A DNA stretch of 9,899 bases from DAOVDI01 sp965373045 (GTDB lineage Bacteria; Acidobacteriota; Aminicenantia; Aminicenantales; Aminicenantaceae), in contig CBDVEQ010000106.1 in the NCBI GenBank assembly GCA_965373045.1, positions 1 to 9,899 on the forward strand. Direction: 5' to 3'. Under the pieces are notes generated by a model. That model had not been told where the DNA came from. It searched no databases and worked only from the letters and a program-made list of their open reading frames with translations. Both the position numbers and the translations under genes were made by a program. The first letter of the stretch is position 1. The number at the start of each line of letters is the position of its first letter. Of this stretch, positions 1-7,931 are shown in pieces.

Positions 1-2663
1 CCTCCGCCGCCAAAACGGAATCCTCCCCGCCTGGCGCCTGCGGTCTGATCAGACGTCGCTTCTCTGAAATTCCAGTACACCCGGTTGATCCCTTTATTCT
101 CGGTTCCATTGATACACCCGATGACCTTCCCCTCTTTGTTTTCAATGGTGATGGCCACACGTGAGGATGTCTGTCCCATAGCGCCAAACTGCCTCATCCG
201 GGCTGAACCTCCCATCTGCCTCATCCGCTGCAGCATTCTCTGTCTCATTTCATCCCTTTCCGGATCAAGAGTTTCTTCTTTCTTCTTTTCGCTTGGGATC
301 AGAAAATAGTTGATCGCTGCTCCTGTTCGCTTGTTCTCTCCAGTGAACGCTGTATCCCCTGCACTCAGAAATGAACTCATTCTCCCGCTCTGGAATTGAA
401 CAGCATCCTGGACTTTGAAGAGATGCAGTTTCTTTTTTACCACCTCATCAGAGATCTCTCTCAGAGGCGAGATATCATCGATAATATAGATCGACCGCCC
501 GTGCGTTCCAATGATCAGGTCGTTTTCACGGGGATGAACGCCGATATCCCTGACAGCAACAGATGGCAGGCCCTGGGCCCACTTCATCCAGCCCTGTCCT
601 CCATTGAAGCTTACAAACATGCCGAATTCCGTTCCGAGGAAAAGCAGGTTCGGATTTACAGGGTCTTCCTCGATCACGTGACAAAACCCATCTATATCTG
701 GGGTTACAAGACTCTTCCATGTTTTGCCAAAATCACGAGTCACAAACACATAGGAGGTCCAGTTGGACCGGCGGTGGTCGTCAAAGACCACATAGGCTGT
801 AGCAGCATCATGTTTTGAAGCCTCTACATGAGGCACATAGGTTGCCGGAGGGACTTTTCCCTTTTTCCCTGTGGTCAGAGATTTTGAAACCAGAGTCCAG
901 GTATCTCCCCCATCCTGAGTGATCTGGATATTGCCATCATCTGTCCCAACCCAGATAATACCTTGTTTGAGAGGACTGGGCGCAATACAAAGAATTGTTG
1001 TATGATTTTCCGCATTGGTCACATCTAGAGTCAGTCCACCGCTTTCCGCCTGTTTCTGTTTTTCCGGATCATTGGTTGTCAGGTCCGGGCTGATAATCAC
1101 CCAGGTCCTTCCCTTGTCCGGACTCTTATGAACAAACTGACTTCCTAAGTAGATCGTGGATGGATCGAATGGATCTATCGCAAAACCTGCATTCCAGTTG
1201 AAGCGGTGTTTGACATCAGATTCTGTCGGAACGATCATCCGGCTCAATCCTGTGCTGGTATCAAAGTAATAGAGATTTCCTCCCTGAGACATGCCGTATC
1301 CCGCACCAGGCACTTCAAGGTCGGGCTCTGTGTCGAATCCATCTCCACCCCCCACGGTTTTCCACATTCCCGCTGTAATCCCTCTCTCTTTTAAAACATA
1401 ACCGGGGCCCATCCAGGAGCCATTATCCTGTAATCCGCCGTAAATATTGTAAGGTGTCTGCATGTCAAAACTTACATGGTAAAACTGCCCCAGTGGAAGG
1501 TTGGGCATAAAACGCCAGCTTTTTCCCCTGTTATTACTGATCACAACACCTCCGTCATTACCAACCACCATCCGCTCGCCACCGGAATGGATCCACATGG
1601 CATGGTAATCGGAATGAGACTGTCCGAATCCGGCGAGAGGCAGGAAACTCTTCCCTGCATCCTCGCTGACCAGGATCTGGGTGTGTAGGACATAGACAAT
1701 ATTCTCATTAACAGGGTTGACCCACAGCCGTGAATAATAAAAGGGCCTGCCGTTCACATTGCTCTGGTCATTGACCTTTACCCAGGTGGATCCGCCGTCC
1801 GATGACCTGTAAAGACCATTCTTTTTAGACTCGATCAGGGCATAAACATACTCAGACTTATTGGTCGCAAAGGCAAGCCCGATCCGTCCCAGATCTCCAT
1901 TGGGAAGGCCTTCCTTGTCGGTAAGTTTCTTCCAGTCTTTACCTCCGTTGATAGTAATATAAAGACCGCTCCCCGGGCCTCCGGAAATAAAAAACCAAGG
2001 CCAGCGTTTGTGCTCCCACATGGCAACAAGGATCCTGTTCGGATTGTTGGGATCCATGGCCATGTCGGCAACGCCTGTCTTTTCGTTCACATACAGGATC
2101 TTGTTCCAGGTTTTTCCGCCGTCTTCGGTCTTATACACACCGCGGTCCGGACGTTCATTCCAGGTGGTGCCAAGCGCTCCGATATAGGCCACATCCGGAT
2201 CACGAGGATCCAAGCAGATCTTGCTTATTTTTTCTGTTTTTTCCAGCCCGAGAAACGCCCAGGTTTTCCCCCCGTCCATGGTCCGGTACACTCCCCTTCC
2301 AACGCCAACACTGTTCCTCGGAGCAGCCTCGCCTGTACCTACCCAGACGATATCCGGATTGGCCTGATTAATGGCAACAGCTCCGATGGAAGAAACAGGC
2401 TGGTCGTCAAATACGGGATTCCATGTGATCCCTCCGTCTTCTGACTTCCACAATCCTCCTGTAGCCGCTCCAACATAAATGATGTTGGGATTGGACTCCA
2501 CAACATCGATTCCACCGATCCGGCCGCTCATGTTCGCCGGGCCAATACTCCGGGCCTTCATACCGGCAAAGATCTTGGAGTCTATCTCGGCCAGCATCAT
2601 CTGGCTGGATACCAGCATAATAACCATAAAAAGAACCCATGTTTTGATCCACCTGATTTTCAT
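1..2663 (-). CDS. Secreted BNR/VPS10-type beta-propeller protein (sortilin-like, glycosyl-hydrolase-like), C-terminus missing
   Basis: The frame is open from an ATG at 2663 to the window's left edge, giving 887 codons without a stop. AAGGAGG at 2668-2674 lies four bases upstream of the ATG. Residues 1-25 form a signal peptide: a Lys/Arg-rich start, a hydrophobic core, then a probable cut after MMLA. Eleven Asp-box-like motifs (S/T-x-D-x-G-x-T-W) follow, at about 74-81, 128-135, 179-186, 237-244, 287-294, 333-340, 376-383, 514-521, 582-589, 642-649 and 685-692. They indicate tandem beta-propellers like the sortilin/VPS10 N-domain and sialidase folds. GTHGRSIYIIDD at 719-730 is the usual end of the propeller in this family. 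A C-terminal beta domain begins afterwards and is interrupted by a Met/Arg/Gln-rich stretch at 805-831; the visible end is Gly-rich. Relatives are about 1000-1100 residues long, so 100-200 residues are probably off-window. Automatic 'glycosyl hydrolase' names rest on the fold; I see no proven catalytic site. It probably acts outside the cytoplasm by binding proteins or peptides. Confidence 0.9.
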   Translation of the reverse strand, partial: MKIRWIKTWVLFMVIMLVSSQMMLAEIDSKIFAGMKARSIGPANMSGRIGGIDVVESNPNIIYVGAATGGLWKSEDGGITWNPVFDDQPVSSIGAVAINQANPDIVWVGTGEAAPRNSVGVGRGVYRTMDGGKTWAFLGLEKTEKISKICLDPRDPDVAYIGALGTTWNERPDRGVYKTEDGGKTWNKILYVNEKTGVADMAMDPNNPNRILVAMWEHKRWPWFFISGGPGSGLYITINGGKDWKKLTDKEGLPNGDLGRIGLAFATNKSEYVYALIESKKNGLYRSSDGGSTWVKVNDQSNVNGRPFYYSRLWVNPVNENIVYVLHTQILVSEDAGKSFLPLAGFGQSHSDYHAMWIHSGGERMVVGNDGGVVISNNRGKSWRFMPNLPLGQFYHVSFDMQTPYNIYGGLQDNGSWMGPGYVLKERGITAGMWKTVGGGDGFDTEPDLEVPGAGYGMSQGGNLYYFDTSTGLSRMIVPTESDVKHRFNWNAGFAIDPFDPSTIYLGSQFVHKSPDKGRTWVIISPDLTTNDPEKQKQAESGGLTLDVTNAENHTTILCIAPSPLKQGIIWVGTDDGNIQITQDGGDTWTLVSKSLTTGKKGKVPPATYVPHVEASKHDAATAYVVFDDHRRSNWTSYVFVTRDFGKTWKSLVTPDIDGFCHVIEEDPVNPNLLFLGTEFGMFVSFNGGQGWMKWAQGLPSVAVRDIGVHPRENDLIIGTHGRSIYIIDDISPLREISDEVVKKKLHLFKVQDAVQFQSGRMSSFLSAGDTAFTGENKRTGAAINYFLIPSEKKKEETLDPERDEMRQRMLQRMRQMGGSARMRQFGAMGQTSSRVAITIENKEGKVIGCINGTENKGINRVYWNFREATSDQTAGARRGGFRFGGG

Positions 2664-2770
2664 TTTTCCTCCTTGAAATATCATAATTTTATTAACGTGA
2701 TATTTATGATCGGCATAGAATCCGACCTCGTTTATTTTAGACGAGAAACCACATTGATTTCTTCCAATGG

Positions 2771-2799
2771 TTGCTATGAACCTCCTGTTTTGATATCTT
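2771..2799 (+). promoter_or_regulatory. Candidate sigma70-type promoter for the AOR gene
   Basis: TTGCTA (2771-2776) and TATCTT (2794-2799) are separated by 17 bases. A TG one base before the -10 (2791-2792) gives an extended -10 element. Transcription would start near 2805, leaving a leader of about 25 nt before the ATG at 2831. The leader contains AGGGAG at 2816-2821 as ribosome binding site, nine bases before the start. Assignment is by consensus matching only. Confidence 0.45.
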
Positions 2800-2807
2800 T
2801 GATATCA
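2791..2807. promoter_or_regulatory. Palindromic operator candidate, TGATATC-TTT-GATATCA
   Basis: A perfect inverted repeat of 7-bp arms with a 3-bp centre covers the proposed -10 element of the AOR promoter and the probable transcription start. That position suits a repressor site. The spacing does not match an FNR box (TTGAT-N4-ATCAA) or a CRP box. The regulator is unknown, and no regulator gene is present in the window. Confidence 0.4.
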
Positions 2808-2830
2808 CCTTTAACAGGGAGTTCGTTGTA

Positions 2831-4660
2831 ATGACCGATCAGCACAGATACGGATATTTCGGGAAGATCCTGGAGATCGACCTGTGCAGTCAAAATGCCA
2901 CTCCCCTGCTCCTGGATAAAAAAATCTTTGAGGATTATATCGGCGGTCGGGGGATGGCCACAAGGCTGTTCTTTGACAGGGTCGATCCGGCATGCGACCC
3001 TCTGGGGCCGGAAAATATTCTGGTTTTAGCCACATCCGCTATCATCGGGACCCGGGCCCCGACCGGATGCCGCGGACATATGGTCTTCAAATCCCCATTG
3101 ACCGGAATGATCGGTAGTTCAAACTGCGGGGGGACATGGGCACCGATCTTTAAGTCTACCGGCTACGACGCCCTTGTTATCAAGGGGAAGGCCGCTGCAC
3201 CTGTTATCATCGATATCCGTCCGGACAGAGTAGAGTTTACTTCTGCCGAGGATATCTGGGGTATGGATGTCCCTTCCACGACCGAAAAGCTACTTAGCGA
3301 TTCTCCCGCAGATCATAGGCCCCGAATACTGTGTATCGGTCCGGCAGGCGAAAATCTTGTGCGGTTCGCATCTGTCATGAACGACAATAACCGGGCATAC
3401 GGCCGTTCGGGCCCCGGGGCTGTCTTCGGCAGTAAAAACCTGAAAGCCATCCGTGTATCAGGCAGGGAAAAGATCCAAATCAAGGATCCTGAACGTTTCC
3501 AATCCGGACTCGACCAGACAAACTATCTTTTAAAATCTGCCCCGATCACAAAACGTCTATTACGCGAATTGGGAACATCCGGTCTTATTAAACTCATCGA
3601 CATCATCGATATGCTTCCCCACAAAAATTTCCAAGACACATTACACAGGGAAGAAGACTTGGATAAGGTCTCAGGAGAAACTCTGAGCAAAACACTCCTG
3701 AAAAAAGCAGGTTCCTGCTACGGCTGCCCGATGGCCTGCCAGCGCCACACCGAAGTAGGAGGCAAAAGCGGCGAGGGCCCGGAATACGAAACAGACGTAA
3801 TGATGGGCCCGAACTGCGGCATTTACGATCTCGAAGCGATCACACGTGCCAATTACCTCTGTAATGAACTGGGCATCGACACCATAAGTCTGGGCGGGAC
3901 TTTGGCATGTGCCATAGAGCTTATTGAAAAAGGAATTATCCCTTCGCAGGAAGCGGACGTAAGGAACATGCGGTTTGGTAATCCTGGTATCCTGGAAAAA
4001 GCGGTCCAGGACATTGCATACAGAAGAGGATTTGGGGATCGTTTGGCTGAAGGATCTTATCGCCTTGCTGAACACTATAAACACACGGAATATTCCATGA
4101 CCGTAAAAAAATTGGAGATTCCGGGATATGATCCGCGTGCCTCCTATACTCAGGCTCTTGGCTACATGACATCTCCGATCGGTGCATGCCATCTCAGAGG
4201 AGGATATGCAGTGTCCCTGGCCTTTTTCGGAGGCGCTAAAGAGATCCCTCGATTCAGCCTCCACCAATCTCCTCTGGCTATCCGGAACATGCAGAACCTC
4301 GGAATTTTACAGGACAGCCTTGGCATCTGCCGGTTCACGGGTTTTGCCTTTGCTATTGACCCGTGGTCACGAATGATCAGTGGGATCACTGGTTTTGATT
4401 TTTCCACCTCCATTCTGGAAAAAATCGCCAACAGGATCGCAACACTGGAACGGTTGTTCAACCTGAAGGCCGGACTGACCCCTGAACAAGATGATCTGCC
4501 TGAACGCTTTTGTAATGAACCCATCCAGGTTGCCGGAGAAGACAAAGTGATCTCAAAAGATGCCATGGAAAGGATGAAACAGGACTATTACTCTGTACGA
4601 CAGTGGGATCCAGACGGCAGACCATCCAAGGAACTCCTGAACACACTGCGCATCAACTAA
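2831..4660 (+). CDS. aor: Aldehyde ferredoxin oxidoreductase (tungsten/molybdenum bis-pterin enzyme)
   Basis: This 609-residue protein has full family length. The family uses a W or Mo bis-pyranopterin centre and one [4Fe-4S] cluster to interconvert aldehydes and carboxylic acids with ferredoxin in the cytoplasm. The N-terminal cofactor domain shows GGRG (38-41), a SPLTG...CGGTW segment (88-103), GPAGEN (170-175) and GRSGPGAVFGSKNLKAI (191-207). Cluster ligands are C296, C299 and C303 (CxxCxxxC) and C500; the spacing matches Pyrococcus furiosus AOR (C288, C291, C295, C494). YDPR at 433-436 and GACHLR at 451-456 complete the signature. H454 falls at the place of the P. furiosus active-site histidine (His448), and an EYE motif (318-320) lies near its active-site glutamate. 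All key residues are present, so the enzyme should be active. The substrate cannot be read from sequence, nor W versus Mo. No ferredoxin, second subunit or cofactor gene lies adjacent. The gene is divergent from the propeller gene and followed by the oxoamine synthase gene. Confidence 0.95.
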   Translation: MTDQHRYGYFGKILEIDLCSQNATPLLLDKKIFEDYIGGRGMATRLFFDRVDPACDPLGPENILVLATSAIIGTRAPTGCRGHMVFKSPLTGMIGSSNCGGTWAPIFKSTGYDALVIKGKAAAPVIIDIRPDRVEFTSAEDIWGMDVPSTTEKLLSDSPADHRPRILCIGPAGENLVRFASVMNDNNRAYGRSGPGAVFGSKNLKAIRVSGREKIQIKDPERFQSGLDQTNYLLKSAPITKRLLRELGTSGLIKLIDIIDMLPHKNFQDTLHREEDLDKVSGETLSKTLLKKAGSCYGCPMACQRHTEVGGKSGEGPEYETDVMMGPNCGIYDLEAITRANYLCNELGIDTISLGGTLACAIELIEKGIIPSQEADVRNMRFGNPGILEKAVQDIAYRRGFGDRLAEGSYRLAEHYKHTEYSMTVKKLEIPGYDPRASYTQALGYMTSPIGACHLRGGYAVSLAFFGGAKEIPRFSLHQSPLAIRNMQNLGILQDSLGICRFTGFAFAIDPWSRMISGITGFDFSTSILEKIANRIATLERLFNLKAGLTPEQDDLPERFCNEPIQVAGEDKVISKDAMERMKQDYYSVRQWDPDGRPSKELLNTLRIN

Positions 4661-4724
4661 TCGGTAGAACAACTTAAATTTTCAACTGATATGCCTGCTC
4701 GGGAGGATCTATCCATAAAATAAA

Positions 4725-4754
4725 TTGCATTCCTATAGCCAAATCGTGTATAAA
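4725..4754 (+). promoter_or_regulatory. Candidate sigma70-type promoter for the oxoamine synthase gene
   Basis: In the 127-bp gap after the AOR stop codon, TTGCAT (4725-4730) and TATAAA (4749-4754) are 18 bases apart. Transcription would start near 4761, and GGAGAG at 4778-4783 is the ribosome binding site before the ATG at 4788. I see no hairpin plus T-run after the AOR stop, so read-through from the AOR promoter is also possible. The gene may therefore be expressed both with the AOR and independently. Confidence 0.4.
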
Positions 4755-4787
4755 GGGTAATCAATAATTCTATCTGCGGAGAGAAAT

Positions 4788-6083
4788 ATGGCACTGAGTA
4801 AAAAGGATCTAGTCGGAAAAGTAATGAATATCAACGATTATACATTGGTCGATTTTGCTGAATTCGAAAGCGACGACCTTTTTGAAGTCGCAGACTATTT
4901 CTTTGAATATCTCCAGGATGCAGTGGAAAAAAAATATATGATCTACGGACAGCCTATGATGACAGGACCCAGGACAGAGTTCGAGGTCTATGATAATAAC
5001 GCTCAAATGGTCAGAAAATTCCACAATTTTTGCTCCTACAATTACCTGGGCTATTCTTTTCATCCTGAGGTCGTCCAAGCAGTGCAGGAAGCCCTTGAAA
5101 AATACGGCAGCGGCGCTGTTTCCGCCCCTCTGCTCAGCGGATATTCATACCCCGTCAAACTGCTTGAGGAAAAGCTGGCCAAACTAAAAGGCAAGGAAGA
5201 AGCTGTTGTTTTTTCCACAGGTTATATGACCAATCTTGGTGTTTTATCCGCGGTCCTGAGACCGGGTGATGTCGCGGTTCTAGATATCCTGTCACATGCG
5301 TCCATCTATGACGGCGTGCGGCTTTCCGGTGCGGACATCAAGATTTTCGCTCACAACAACCCCAGACAACTTGAAAAAGTCCTTAAAGGGCTGGAAGGCA
5401 GAAGAACCATTGTCTGTATCGAGGGAGTTTACAGCATGGATGGAGATCTGTCCAACCTGCCGGAATTGATTCCTGTTTCAAAAAAATATGGGGCAAAAAT
5501 CCTTGTGGACGAGGCTCACGCCTCTCTGGCCTTTGGAAAGAACGGAGGCGGTGTCGCCGAGCACTTTGGCCTGGAAGATCAGGTGGATATCTCCATCGGC
5601 ACGTTCAGCAAAGCTTTCGGAGCGATCGGAGGATACGCTTCCGGTACAGAAAAATTGATGACCTTCATCCGGATGTTCGCCCGCTCCTATGTGTTTTCCT
5701 GTGCCATGGCCCCTCATACAGCCGCAGGGCTCCTCAAAGTACTTGAGCTCTTCAACAGGGACAAATCCGCCTTGGACAAACTCTGGGAAAACACGCATTA
5801 TATATGGGATAAACTCAAAGCCGCCGGACTTGATATCGCAGATACAAAATCACAGGTCATCCCTGTTATGGTGGGAAGCGATCTGAAACTTCGTGAGATC
5901 AGTAAAAGACTCCTGCATAAGGGACTCTACACCGGAATCGTAACATATCCTGCTGTTTCCAAAAATAAAACACGCTTGAGATTGTCAGTATCATCCGCTC
6001 ACACAAAAGAACAAATTGACACTTGTGCCCGGATCTTGGCAGATGTGTTTAGAGAGATGGAAGACTGGGAACCCGGAACCTGA
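4788..6083 (+). CDS. PLP-dependent alpha-oxoamine synthase family acyltransferase (SPT/BioF/KBL-like)
   Basis: This 431-residue enzyme has fold-type I PLP features. The family condenses an amino acid with an acyl-CoA, releasing CO2: serine palmitoyltransferase, cysteate acyltransferase, 8-amino-7-oxononanoate synthase (BioF) and 2-amino-3-ketobutyrate CoA ligase (KBL). Aligned by eye to E. coli BioF, the PLP contacts are kept: H170 in LSHAS (ring stacking, BioF H133), S216 in SMDGD, D241/A243/H244 in DEAH, T272, and Schiff-base K275 in TFSKAFG. YPAV...TRLRLS at 388-400 is the usual C-terminal signature. It has about 40 more N-terminal residues than BioF, and that region, together with the Tyr-rich YLQDAVEKKYMIYG segment (41-54), looks more like serine palmitoyltransferase or cysteate acyltransferase than BioF. 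The family's usual His in the substrate loop (BioF H86) is replaced by V123 in SGYSYPVKLLEE. No biotin or threonine-degradation gene is nearby, which weakens a BioF or KBL reading. I favour a lipid role, with the exact substrate open. Confidence 0.85.
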   Translation: MALSKKDLVGKVMNINDYTLVDFAEFESDDLFEVADYFFEYLQDAVEKKYMIYGQPMMTGPRTEFEVYDNNAQMVRKFHNFCSYNYLGYSFHPEVVQAVQEALEKYGSGAVSAPLLSGYSYPVKLLEEKLAKLKGKEEAVVFSTGYMTNLGVLSAVLRPGDVAVLDILSHASIYDGVRLSGADIKIFAHNNPRQLEKVLKGLEGRRTIVCIEGVYSMDGDLSNLPELIPVSKKYGAKILVDEAHASLAFGKNGGGVAEHFGLEDQVDISIGTFSKAFGAIGGYASGTEKLMTFIRMFARSYVFSCAMAPHTAAGLLKVLELFNRDKSALDKLWENTHYIWDKLKAAGLDIADTKSQVIPVMVGSDLKLREISKRLLHKGLYTGIVTYPAVSKNKTRLRLSVSSAHTKEQIDTCARILADVFREMEDWEPGT

Positions 6084-6094
6084 CTTTCTGACTT

Positions 6095-6769
6095 TTACTT
6101 ATTTGTAGTCTTTATATTTTCTATTTGTCCTTGATTCATTGTTAATACCCGGTCGGCATAATCCTTTGCTTCATAGGTATGTGTCACCAGGAGGATAGTG
6201 TTTCCCTTTTTATTATATTGAGAAAGATATTTTAAAATATTATGGGCATTATCCGGATCGAGATTCCCTGTCGGTTCATCTGCCAGAATAATCGAAGGAT
6301 CAGAGTATAAAGCGCGGGCAATTGCTGCCCGCTGGTTCTCCCCTGAACTGAGTCGTCCGGGCCTGTGATAGAGCCGTTCCGACAATCCAACCGATTCAAG
6401 GATCTTTTTTGCCCGTCTGACTTTCCTGGTTTTTTCTACAGATATTCCGCCGAGCATAACATTTTCAAGGGTATTCAAATAGGGGATCAAATAAAACTGC
6501 TGAAAAACAAATCCGAAATATCTTGCTCTCAGCCTGGCGCATTGTGCCTGGCTCATACTATTGAGTTTCTGGCCATCGATCACAACCTTGCCTCTGGTGG
6601 GATGAAGCAGGCCTGCAATTGTCATCAACAGGGTTGTTTTACCGCATCCGCTTTTACCATTTATGACAACGAATTCTCCTTTTTTGATCTCAAAATCAAT
6701 ATCATCCAGCGCAACTACAGGACCTTTGGGAGCATTAAATATTCGAGTTAAATGATCTATCTGTATCAT
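6095..6769 (-). CDS. ABC transporter ATP-binding protein, LolD/MacB type
   Basis: This is a complete 224-residue nucleotide-binding subunit on the cytoplasmic side of the membrane. It shows Walker A GKSGCGKT (38-45), Q-loop Q90 in FVFQQF, signature LSSGE (140-144) followed by NQRAAIARAL, Walker B IILADE (160-165, catalytic E165), GNLD, and the H-loop His H197. The sequence pattern, with EFVVINGKSG early and ADEPTGNLD late, is typical of the LolD/MacB/FtsE branch, whose ATPases drive extraction or mechanical work on periplasmic clients rather than ordinary substrate passage. The signature is LSSGE rather than the usual LSGGQ. The start lies one base after the TAG stop of the permease gene (6771-6773), so translation is almost certainly coupled. 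It is the last gene of the four-gene operon and ends 11 bp from the convergent oxoamine synthase gene. Confidence 0.93.
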   Translation of the reverse strand: MIQIDHLTRIFNAPKGPVVALDDIDFEIKKGEFVVINGKSGCGKTTLLMTIAGLLHPTRGKVVIDGQKLNSMSQAQCARLRARYFGFVFQQFYLIPYLNTLENVMLGGISVEKTRKVRRAKKILESVGLSERLYHRPGRLSSGENQRAAIARALYSDPSIILADEPTGNLDPDNAHNILKYLSQYNKKGNTILLVTHTYEAKDYADRVLTMNQGQIENIKTTNK

Positions 6770-6770
6770 T

Positions 6771-7919
6771 CTAATCTTCTCTCAGGCTTACGGCGGGATC
6801 ATTAGTAATAGCGATCACAATAGGGATCAAGCTGGAAATGATCACAAATGCCGGAGTCCAGATCAATACATTCTTCAGAAGAGAAAAATCGGCTTCTCCG
6901 GCACCGGCTGAAACAGAGAATATCTCCGGACCCAGATATATCGCCAGCCCCGTACCTATCCCAAAACCAAAAACCGCTCCAATAACACCGGTGAGCAGGG
7001 CTTTACCAAAAAACAGGGCCGAAATGTAAGCTCCACTATGACCCAATGCCATCATCAAACCAATTTCCCTTTTCCGGTCCCGCACATTCATCATCGCAAG
7101 AATACCAATCATTATACCGCAGCCAATAAGCGTCGCTAACATAATAAAATTCATATGTTTCTGAATAGAGGTCCTTTGTTTGAAACGGATATCAGCAATT
7201 CCTTCCAACAGCATAACTTTTCCTTCCGGAAGCAGATCAGCTAACTCTTCCCGGGCGGCAACCAAAGGATCCGTGTTTGTTTTGACAAAACACATACATT
7301 CCAGGGCCTTGATCTCATTGATACGGCCAGGCAGATCAAGAATATCCTGAGCATCTTTCAGGTTAGAATAGATGCGAATATCATCACTGCTGCCTGTCTG
7401 AGACAATGTTTTTATGACTTTAAGATCCTTGTTTTTTATCCTTATTATATCCCCATTGTTTATTTCCAGCCCGTCAGCCACCTCGTATCCCACATAGGCC
7501 GTTCCTTCATCGACTGAAAAAGTCATGGGCTTCTGCCATCGTTTGTCCGGTGGGAACACTTCAGGTAAAATTCCCGTTAAAATCACTGTCATATTGTTCC
7601 ATTGGATCGCCTGATGCAGTGTTGCCGTCAAATGCGTATAGCTGTACCCACTTTTTTCAGCAAATCGGTAGACATATTCTTGCGGCATTGTGTATTCGGA
7701 AAAACCGTTCATCCAGAACCTATCCATGCGAGTCTGCTTTGGAATGATCCGAAGATTTTGTCCAAGCTCAAGCATTAGTTTTCGTGTTTCATCTTCCGAG
7801 GTTTTTCCAGTCGTTTGAAACGTGATATAAAGAGTCGAAGCAATGATTACTGAAGCAAGGGCCAATAAGAAATTTATTTTCCGGTGTTTGATCTCTTTGA
7901 ATATCAAACGAATAACCAT
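6771..7919 (-). CDS. ABC transporter permease, MacB/LolC/FtsX type
   Basis: From the ATG at 7919 this is a 382-residue inner-membrane protein. It shows the four-helix MacB-type plan: TM1 at about 16-34, a periplasmic domain at about 35-255, TM2 at about 258-277, TM3 at about 299-329 and TM4 at about 351-371. The cytoplasmic loop NVRDRKREIGLMMALG (278-293) after TM2 is the family hallmark that contacts the ATPase, and the C-terminus ends in DPAVSLRED. The frame extends upstream to another ATG at 7991, but that start would overlap the preceding gene by about 60 bp with a poor ribosome site. The ATG at 7919 has AAGGAA six bases upstream and places TM1 at the usual distance from the N-terminus. 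The ATPase gene follows with one base between. A single permease gene suggests a homodimer. The cargo is unknown and probably relates to the two exported proteins encoded upstream. Confidence 0.92.
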   Translation of the reverse strand: MVIRLIFKEIKHRKINFLLALASVIIASTLYITFQTTGKTSEDETRKLMLELGQNLRIIPKQTRMDRFWMNGFSEYTMPQEYVYRFAEKSGYSYTHLTATLHQAIQWNNMTVILTGILPEVFPPDKRWQKPMTFSVDEGTAYVGYEVADGLEINNGDIIRIKNKDLKVIKTLSQTGSSDDIRIYSNLKDAQDILDLPGRINEIKALECMCFVKTNTDPLVAAREELADLLPEGKVMLLEGIADIRFKQRTSIQKHMNFIMLATLIGCGIMIGILAMMNVRDRKREIGLMMALGHSGAYISALFFGKALLTGVIGAVFGFGIGTGLAIYLGPEIFSVSAGAGEADFSLLKNVLIWTPAFVIISSLIPIVIAITNDPAVSLRED

Positions 7920-7925
7920 TAAGAT

Positions 7926-7931
7926 TTCCTT
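7926..7931 (-). promoter_or_regulatory. Ribosome binding site deciding the permease start
   Basis: AAGGAA on the minus strand, six bases before the ATG at 7919, overlaps the TAA stop codon of the upstream DUF6599-like gene (7930-7932). It supports the 7919 start over the upstream ATG at 7991 and implies coupling of the two genes. Confidence 0.65.

Noticed and set aside
396..818. Plus-strand frame of 140 codons, and similar short plus-strand frames up to 2676
   Set aside because: All are antisense to the continuous 887-codon propeller frame, which is supported by a signal peptide, ribosome site and eleven Asp-boxes.
2727..2745. CTCGT...ACGAG inverted repeat in the divergent intergenic region
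   Set aside because: Arms are only 5 bp with a 9-bp centre, there is no T-run and it does not align with a promoter element, so chance is likely.
3671..4267. 198-codon open frame on the minus strand inside the AOR gene
   Set aside because: It lies wholly antisense to a gene with all catalytic motifs, shows no recognisable domain and has Ser/Arg/Cys-rich composition typical of a shadow frame.
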